A DNA stretch of 42,037 bases from a bacterium (lineage in GTDB: Bacteria > Patescibacteriota > Minisyncoccia > Moranbacterales > GWC2-37-73), in contig QKEW01000009.1 of NCBI GenBank assembly GCA_003251635.1, positions 1 to 42,037 on the forward strand. The letters run 5' to 3'. The position numbers and the translations under genes were made by a program. The notes below the pieces were generated by a model. The model worked only from the letters and a program-made list of their open reading frames with translations, did no database searches and had not been told where the DNA came from. This document shows positions 35,921 to 42,037 of the stretch, in pieces (the first letter of the stretch is position 1; every line of letters begins with the position of its first letter).

Positions 35921-37516
35921 CTAAAACCCAAAAAATGATTTTGACTGGCGACGCAAAACCTCGCCTGACCGCTGCCCAGTCAGCTTGCCTTGTTCAATTA
36001 CCACCTTACCATTAACAATCATCCAGTCAATACCCCGAGAGTATTGATAGGGGTTTTCAGCTGTGGCCATATCTTTGATTTTGTCTTTATCAAAAATCAA
36101 GATATCAGCGAAGTTATTTTTCTCCAATACACCTCTTCCTTTCAAATTAAACTTCCAAGCCGGCAATCCGGTCATTTTATGGATAGCCTCCTCCCAACTC
36201 AAAACCTCCCTTGATCGAACATATTTGGAAAGAATTCGCGGAAAAGCGCCAAAATTACGCGGATGAACCAACTCTCCAGTCTTTTTGTGATCTATCGAGT
36301 AACCACTACCATTGGAAGCGATGATCGACAAAGGATTACCAATAGCAGCTCCAACATTTTCACTGCTTAAAACATCCATCATTGTCACCACTCGCCCCTC
36401 ACTGGCAATCAAAATATCGATGACAACTTCCTCAACTTCTTTGTTTTGACTTTTCGCGATCTCAACGACACTTTTTTTCCCAAGTGATTTATTTAAAGGC
36501 GAAATCGAAATAATTATTTTGGAATAATCAAATGGCGCCTCCTTCATTTCCGCTACCACTTTTTGTCGGATTTTCGGATTTTTCAATCTTTGCAGCATTA
36601 TTTTTTTACCTCCCTCAGCCACCCAATCCGGCAGCAAAACATAAAGAACCGAACCGGTTATTTCATAGGGATAAACATCAAAATTGATGTCCAAACCATT
36701 CGCACGAGCTTCCTCGATCAAGCTTATGGCCTCACTCATTCTGTGCCAATTTTTTTGACCAATGGCTTTTAAGTGAGAAATTTGCAAACGCACTTTGGTT
36801 TTTTGAGCGATGTTTATGGCTTCTTTGATTGATTCGATCAATTCTCCGTCTTCTCCGCGCACATGAGTCGTATAGATTCCATTATATTTCTTTACTATTT
36901 TCGCCAAAGCCAAAATTTCCTTCTCAGAAGCCATTTTAGCGTGAGTGTAGACTAAACCAGTAGAAAAACCAATAGCGCCCTCCTTCATGGCATTTCGAAG
37001 CATCTCACTCATGGTTTTTATTTCCCTGTCAGTCATAGTTCGAACCTCGTCTCTAACGAGGCCTCTTCGGAGTATTCCATGACCAACTAAAGTAGCGAAA
37101 TTTACCGGGAGTTTCTTTTTTTCAACCTGAACCAAAAACTCAGCCATCGAAAGCCAGTTCAAATTTAAACCTTTAATATCAACCCATTTTTGAACCGATT
37201 TTATAATTTCCTGATTTACCAGTGGAGCCAAGGAAGATCCGCAATTTCCACCAACAATTGTGGTTATGCCCTGAAATAGCAAACTTTCCAAATTTGGATT
37301 TGAAAATATGCGCCAATACGTATCTGAATGATTATTGACATCCACAAAACCCGGTGTCACAAAGAGTCCCTTGGCATCAATAATTTGGCGGGCGGTTTCA
37401 TTTTGCAAATCGCCGATTTCCTCAATTATTTCATTTTTAATTCCCAAATCAGCTTCGTACATCAGCCTTCCACTGCCATCTATAATTTGGGCATTTTTTA
37501 TCAATATATCCAACAT
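35921..37516 (-). CDS. N-acyl-D-amino-acid deacylase/amidohydrolase family
   Basis: MLDILIKNAQIIDGSGRLMYEADLGIKNEIIEEIGDL, FVTPGFVDVNNHSDTYW, GNCGSSLAP, RLQISHLKAIG; internal ATG preferred over the listed 37645 start. Confidence 0.88.
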   Translation of the reverse strand: MLDILIKNAQIIDGSGRLMYEADLGIKNEIIEEIGDLQNETARQIIDAKGLFVTPGFVDVNNHSDTYWRIFSNPNLESLLFQGITTIVGGNCGSSLAPLVNQEIIKSVQKWVDIKGLNLNWLSMAEFLVQVEKKKLPVNFATLVGHGILRRGLVRDEVRTMTDREIKTMSEMLRNAMKEGAIGFSTGLVYTHAKMASEKEILALAKIVKKYNGIYTTHVRGEDGELIESIKEAINIAQKTKVRLQISHLKAIGQKNWHRMSEAISLIEEARANGLDINFDVYPYEITGSVLYVLLPDWVAEGGKKIMLQRLKNPKIRQKVVAEMKEAPFDYSKIIISISPLNKSLGKKSVVEIAKSQNKEVEEVVIDILIASEGRVVTMMDVLSSENVGAAIGNPLSIIASNGSGYSIDHKKTGELVHPRNFGAFPRILSKYVRSREVLSWEEAIHKMTGLPAWKFNLKGRGVLEKNNFADILIFDKDKIKDMATAENPYQYSRGIDWMIVNGKVVIEQGKLTGQRSGEVLRRQSKSFFGF

Positions 37517-37645
37517 CTTTTTTATTTGTTTGTATTTTTTATTTTCAATTCTTCTTGACCTAATTTTACCTTTTTTGCAATTGATTGGCAACAAAAAAAT
37601 TGTCCCCAAAAGACAATCTTTTTTTGAAAAAAATTTTAAAATCAA

Positions 37646-38347
37646 TTAGAGCCAACCTTTGACTTCCAAACCCTTCTTGGCTGCTTCTCGCTGAGCTTCT
37701 TGCTTAGAATTTCCTTCGCCTTTGGCCACCAATCTATCAGCTAAATAAACACCCATTACGAAACGTCGATCATGATCCGGGCCAGATTCTTCAATAACTC
37801 TATAAGATGGGGTTATTTTTTCATTTTCCTGGGCTCTTTCTTGAAAATAACTCTTGGCATCCAGATAAAGTTTCTTTTCCAAAATTTCATCCAAATTTAC
37901 CACCACATTTTTCAAGATAAATTTCTTAGCCACTTCATAACCTTGATCAAGATAGGTTGCTCCAATGATTGCCTCCATCGCATTGGCTAATAAATATTGG
38001 CGAGCCCGGCCAGTATCTTTTTTTTCACCCTTACTCATCAGCAAATATTCTTCCACGCCCAAGCCTTTAGCTACTGAAGCTAGCATTTCACCATTAACCA
38101 AGGAAGATCGCCAGGCTGTCAATTCACCTTCCGGATTGGGATAATTAGCATAGAGAAATTCGGTTACCGCCAATTCTAAAACCGCATCTCCCAAAAATTC
38201 CAGCCTCTCATTGTGATCAAGTTTATATTTGCGATTCTCGTTCAAATATGAACGATGGGTAACCGCCTGTTGCAATAACAAGATATCCTCAAAATGAAGA
38301 TCTAGTTTTTTGGCTAAATTTTCTACCATAAGTTTGCCAAAATTCAA
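37646..38347 (-). CDS. rnc: Ribonuclease III
   Basis: NERLEFLGDAVLELAVTEFL signature, C-terminal dsRBD (KGEGNSKQEAQREAAKKGLE). Confidence 0.96.
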   Translation of the reverse strand: MNFGKLMVENLAKKLDLHFEDILLLQQAVTHRSYLNENRKYKLDHNERLEFLGDAVLELAVTEFLYANYPNPEGELTAWRSSLVNGEMLASVAKGLGVEEYLLMSKGEKKDTGRARQYLLANAMEAIIGATYLDQGYEVAKKFILKNVVVNLDEILEKKLYLDAKSYFQERAQENEKITPSYRVIEESGPDHDRRFVMGVYLADRLVAKGEGNSKQEAQREAAKKGLEVKGWL

Positions 38348-38427
38348 ATCTTAAATGTCAAAACCGAAAAATTATCCACATCCATCGGATTTAAAATTTA
38401 AAACCTGAAATTTGAAAATTAAAAAAA

Positions 38428-39021
38428 TTAATTTACTTCTTGTTCTTCCAATATTTGTTCTTTTTGTTTATTATCTGGACCTTCTGGATAGCTATTTGAG
38501 CCTTGATCAATATTTGAAACGTTTTCGTTTTTCAAATCAGAATTTTCTTGGGAATTCTGAATGGTCTGCAATTTTTGTTTCTTAGATGTATCATCCTTCA
38601 TCGGTTCGCCCAATTCACGATAAATTGTTCCCAAAACGCCGTTAACGAAACGGGCACTGCTCTCTCCGCCGAAAGTTTTAGCCAATTCAATAGCTTCATT
38701 GATGGCTACTTTAGGTGGAACCTCTTCATAATTGCCATACATCAGCTCAAAAATTCCCAAACGCAAAATATTACGATCCACAGCCGTTACCTGCTCCAAG
38801 GGCCACTCTGGCGCACATTTTTCAATAATCGGATCAATTTCAGTTTGATGCTCAATTGTGCCACGAAAAAGTTTTTCCACAAAAGAGGTTTCGCTAATTC
38901 CCGGTCCAAATTCTCGAATATTTCTCTCAATAATATCCTCAGAACTTTCTTTTTTTCCTCCAAAATCCCATTCAAAAAGCGATTGCATTGCGATTGATCG
39001 CTGCAGATGCCTATTTGCCAT
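38428..39021 (-). CDS. nusB: Transcription antitermination factor NusB with long C-terminal extension
   Basis: [65 protein letters not shown]. Confidence 0.93.
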   Translation of the reverse strand: MANRHLQRSIAMQSLFEWDFGGKKESSEDIIERNIREFGPGISETSFVEKLFRGTIEHQTEIDPIIEKCAPEWPLEQVTAVDRNILRLGIFELMYGNYEEVPPKVAINEAIELAKTFGGESSARFVNGVLGTIYRELGEPMKDDTSKKQKLQTIQNSQENSDLKNENVSNIDQGSNSYPEGPDNKQKEQILEEQEVN

Positions 39022-39116
39022 TGTTTCAAAAACGGCAAAAAACTATTCAGAAAATCCAAACCCTGCTGATTTAATTTTCAGAAAGTTTTTTTGTCGATCA
39101 TGTTTAAATATAATTT

Positions 39117-39320
39117 TTATTTTTTCGACTCGCTACTATTTTTTTTCAAAGTATTAACCACTTCCCTGCCCTTATAAAAACCACAAGCGCTACAAGCACG
39201 GTGCGGTAAAGCTGGTTTTCCACATTTCGGACATACCTGGGTAGCTACCGGTTTAAGTTCAAAACGCTTTCTTTTTCGATCTCGACGAGTCTTAGTGTGT
39301 CTTTGCTTTGGTACTGACAT
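39117..39320 (-). CDS. rpmF: 50S ribosomal protein L32
   Basis: MSVPKQRHTKTRRDRKRKRFEL...CPKCGKPALPHRACSACGFYKGREV. Confidence 0.96.
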   Translation of the reverse strand: MSVPKQRHTKTRRDRKRKRFELKPVATQVCPKCGKPALPHRACSACGFYKGREVVNTLKKNSSESKK

Positions 39321-39468
39321 ATTTTTAACAGGAGTTCCTAGTTTCTATAAAGTCCGTAATTTCTTTTAAAATCGCTCCTTTGCGACCTTTATAAAGGTTA
39401 GAACCATTAAATGTAATTATGTAATCAAATAGCCGCAACACCTTTAAGGCGCCACCGCTATCAACTCC

Positions 39469-39497
39469 ACCTTAACACTGTTTGTTGGATTTGGCAA
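39469..39497 (-). promoter_or_regulatory. Candidate promoter TTGCCA-N17-TAAGGT (TG extended) for rpmF
   Basis: Minus-strand TTGCCAAATCCAACAAACAGTGTTAAGGT, ~150 nt upstream of rpmF. Confidence 0.4.
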
Positions 39498-39538
39498 GAG
39501 ATTGACCAAATTCAAGCCCTGATCTATTCAAATAACCC

Positions 39539-39565
39539 AAAAGCGGGCCCCAAACCCGCTTTTGT
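39539..39565 (-). terminator. Terminator hairpin 3' of the surface protein gene
   Basis: AAAAGCGGGCCCCAAACCCGCTTTTGTTT. Confidence 0.65.
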
Positions 39566-39585
39566 TTAACTTTTCAGCTAAGCAC

Positions 39586-42037
39586 TTAAACAACTTTCAA
39601 GATTTCTTTAATGGCTGAGCGTCTTGGAACTTTAACATCCTTCGGATGACTGGATCTGCCAGCCTGGGTTCCGATGGCTTGAAGCAAGTAAAGTCCGCGG
39701 TTGGCAATAAACATGTAGCGACCTTTTTCATCCGAGATGGTGCGAGCGACCTTGGTTCCGTTTTCACTGTTTACCAGTTCAACATTGGCGAAAGGACAAG
39801 CCTTGCCGTTTTCATAGAACACACTGCCCCATTTGATAAAGCCGACTGACAAATCTCGTAAAAATCCAATGTAGATGTAGATGACTGTTATGGCGATGTT
39901 TACGAAACTTGGGTAGAGATAAACTACCGTTAAGTTGAAAGCCAGACCCAACCAGAAAACCAAAGACCAGAACAATTTGAAGTTATCAGCGTTTAGCGGA
40001 TGGATTCGCTTGGCTGAAGCTTTCTTCATGGCGATATCCTTGGAGAAGATTCCATCTTTTTGGTATTCAACCGCTTCGTTGTCATAGGTGTTGGTGTAGA
40101 AAACATTCATATTCTGAGCGTCTTCTTTGCTTATCGATCTGTAGCCATCTTTGAAAGCTTCGACTTTGTATTTGCCAGGAGAAACCAGGAAGAAGAAGGA
40201 ACCGAACTTGTCAGTAACCCGGGTTTCCTTGGACTGACCAGTTTGGACGTCGATGATGTTGACCCTGACCAATGGCAGCGGACGACCGGTTTGAGCGTCA
40301 TAGATAACTCCCCATTCCCGTTTTCGATTCTTATTGTTCAAAATTCCAAACAGATGGAAGAAGCCTTCTTTTACCAAGGTAAACACGTCGCGCAGACCAT
40401 TGATTTCAAACACTATCGGCAAAGAACTGATCACCAAGGTCAAGAAAGCCAGTAGAGTCAACAGTCCGACATTGAAATAGAAGTTTCCGATCTTGATCTT
40501 TTCACTAAAGAAGGAGAATTCCTTGATCTTTAAATTGTAAATTCCGTCCGAGATTCCGTCGCTGTCATTGGCAACTACTTGAGAGTTGAAGAAGGCTTTG
40601 ATCTGACTGATGCCGGCATTTTCCGGTACGTAGATGGCTCGATAAGTTCCGTCTCCGTTGTCGGTTAGATCCAAGACAATCGGTTCTTGGTTATCCGAAT
40701 CAGTTTCTTCAATGACCACCTGAACACTGTCACCGCCTTCGCCGACTTCGTTTTGATAATCATCCCTGACTGCTACGATTATTTCAACTTCGTCATCAAT
40801 TTCCGGATTGTCATTGGAAACACCCAGCAGAGTCTCATTTTCATTGATTGGAGCCGGGTAGACTTGGACATCCAGATCATAGCTTGCACTAACGTCACTG
40901 GAGAAATCTCCATCACTGATATCAATGGAAGCTAGCTCGGCTTTGTATAGGGTTATGTCGGCCGTCGCGACACCTTGGTTAAAGTCTAGGATGATTGGCT
41001 CTCCGAAATTAACCGTTTCTTGGTTGGTATTGGAAACAGTCGGTTGGGTTCCGTCCGGAGCGGCTGAAGCGCCGGAAAACACCACGGTGCGTTCTCCGGA
41101 GTAATCAGTCAGAATGTCACCTTCCAAATCGCGGGCGTAGATGGAAACTGTTTGGGTTGTGCCGGCTTGCTGGGTTGACTGGCCTTCGATTTCGAAATAG
41201 TTCTCACTTGCCGTTGAGCTTTGAGTGCTGCTGTCGGTATTAGAGTCGTTATTGTCCGTATTGTCATCTTCATTTTCCTCCTCTTGATCATGTTTGGTTT
41301 TGCCCAGAATCGTCCAACCCTTGCCCAGAGAGTCAGCTTCCACTTTGTAAATTAGGAAGTTTTTGTTTTCCGCCACCAAGACTGGTTCTAGGACTGTGAC
41401 GTAATCATTTTCATTTTTTAGGAAAACCACTTCCTCAATATCGTTTTCCTCAATCCAATCAGTATCTATCCGGAAAGTTATTTTGACTTTATCAATGTTT
41501 TTATCGGAAAATTCCGATTCGACAAACAGGTAGTTATATAGGATGTAGTCGTCATATTCAGCCGGAACGAAAATTTTGGATGGCTGCTCGTCATAGCTGG
41601 TAATTTCAAAGTCGCCTTCCACTTTTCCATTCTTTTTAGTTTCGATGGAAATGGTTCGAATATCAGTTCCCCCATCCTCGTCGTCGTCGATGGAATCAGA
41701 TTTGGCGCTATCGTTTTTCTTGATATTGGCTTCTAGTTCGATTTTATCCTTTTTGGATTTTTTCAGTTCGATGTAACTGTCGGTTTCGGTGGTTTCTTCA
41801 GCAACTTCTTCGTCCGGAGTTTCTTCACTTGGAGTAGAGCCTACGGTTAAATTGAAAGTTCCGTCACTAGTGCCGTCATTGTCGGCCCCGACGGCTACTC
41901 CGCCGATAGTGGCGGTTATTTGATCAGCGCCTTCAGCGGTCGGAGTGTAAGAGGCGCTGTAAGTTCCATCTCCATTGTCAGTTACGGTCGGAATGGTCGG
42001 ATTGGTTCCTGCTACGGTTATCACTACGGTTTCACCG
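39586..42037 (-). CDS. Large surface protein: Ig-like repeats + carboxypeptidase-regulatory-like domains + TMs; 5' end outside window
   Basis: VTDNGDGTYSASYTPTAEGADQITATIGG and LTDNGDGTYRAIYVPENAGISQIKAFF repeats; WGVIYDAQTGRPLPLVRVNIIDVQTGQSKETRVTDKFGSFFFLVSPGKYKVEAFKDGY; frame stays open (GETVVITVAGTN) to the window edge. Confidence 0.88.
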   Translation of the reverse strand, partial: GETVVITVAGTNPTIPTVTDNGDGTYSASYTPTAEGADQITATIGGVAVGADNDGTSDGTFNLTVGSTPSEETPDEEVAEETTETDSYIELKKSKKDKIELEANIKKNDSAKSDSIDDDEDGGTDIRTISIETKKNGKVEGDFEITSYDEQPSKIFVPAEYDDYILYNYLFVESEFSDKNIDKVKITFRIDTDWIEENDIEEVVFLKNENDYVTVLEPVLVAENKNFLIYKVEADSLGKGWTILGKTKHDQEEENEDDNTDNNDSNTDSSTQSSTASENYFEIEGQSTQQAGTTQTVSIYARDLEGDILTDYSGERTVVFSGASAAPDGTQPTVSNTNQETVNFGEPIILDFNQGVATADITLYKAELASIDISDGDFSSDVSASYDLDVQVYPAPINENETLLGVSNDNPEIDDEVEIIVAVRDDYQNEVGEGGDSVQVVIEETDSDNQEPIVLDLTDNGDGTYRAIYVPENAGISQIKAFFNSQVVANDSDGISDGIYNLKIKEFSFFSEKIKIGNFYFNVGLLTLLAFLTLVISSLPIVFEINGLRDVFTLVKEGFFHLFGILNNKNRKREWGVIYDAQTGRPLPLVRVNIIDVQTGQSKETRVTDKFGSFFFLVSPGKYKVEAFKDGYRSISKEDAQNMNVFYTNTYDNEAVEYQKDGIFSKDIAMKKASAKRIHPLNADNFKLFWSLVFWLGLAFNLTVVYLYPSFVNIAITVIYIYIGFLRDLSVGFIKWGSVFYENGKACPFANVELVNSENGTKVARTISDEKGRYMFIANRGLYLLQAIGTQAGRSSHPKDVKVPRRSAIKEILKVV

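Noticed and set aside
35921-37645. Upstream start of the D-aminoacylase at 37645
   Set aside because: The extra 43 residues are Lys-rich and non-homologous in look; MLDILIKNAQIIDG at 37516 is a standard amidohydrolase N-terminus.
39586-42024. GTG at 42024 as true start of the surface protein
   Set aside because: The frame stays open to the window edge and begins mid Ig-like repeat, so the gene is truncated.

Overview
This ~42 kb window looks like a chromosomal segment of an AT-rich bacterium. Gene content (short secreted proteins, polysaccharide genes, AT-rich leaders mostly without Shine-Dalgarno sequences) suggests a Patescibacteria/CPR-type genome, but that assignment is inference. From left to right it contains: (1) the N-terminal end of an IS3-type transposase (1-74, -). 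(2) A cell-surface polysaccharide locus spanning about 0.2-29.5 kb, with GT4/GT2 glycosyltransferases, a Wzz-like protein, UDP-glucose dehydrogenase, a DUF2304/GT2 pair, asparagine-synthase-like amidotransferase, CgeB-like glycosyltransferase paralogs, a methyltransferase, a flippase, GDP-fucose genes (gmd/fcl), and a UDP-glucuronate epimerase-type enzyme. This locus is interrupted by a SpoIID-like/acidic membrane protein operon (5.6-8.8 kb) and small orphan genes. (3) A housekeeping block: glyS, DEAD-box helicase, murD, D-aminoacylase, rnc, nusB, rpmF. (4) A large Ig-like/carboxypeptidase-regulatory-domain surface protein running off the right edge. The most interesting unexplained signals are noncoding. 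Two apparent free-standing structured RNAs (about 10945-11322 on - and 29540-29665 on +) have their own promoter and terminator. A divergent promoter region (32867-32906) drives two structured leaders, one ending in a terminator just upstream of glyS and carrying a T-box-like core. At least six promoters share a TGCTAnaAT extended -10 element, and one of them appears to give a leaderless mRNA. All homology calls come from motif recognition by eye; no database search was run.
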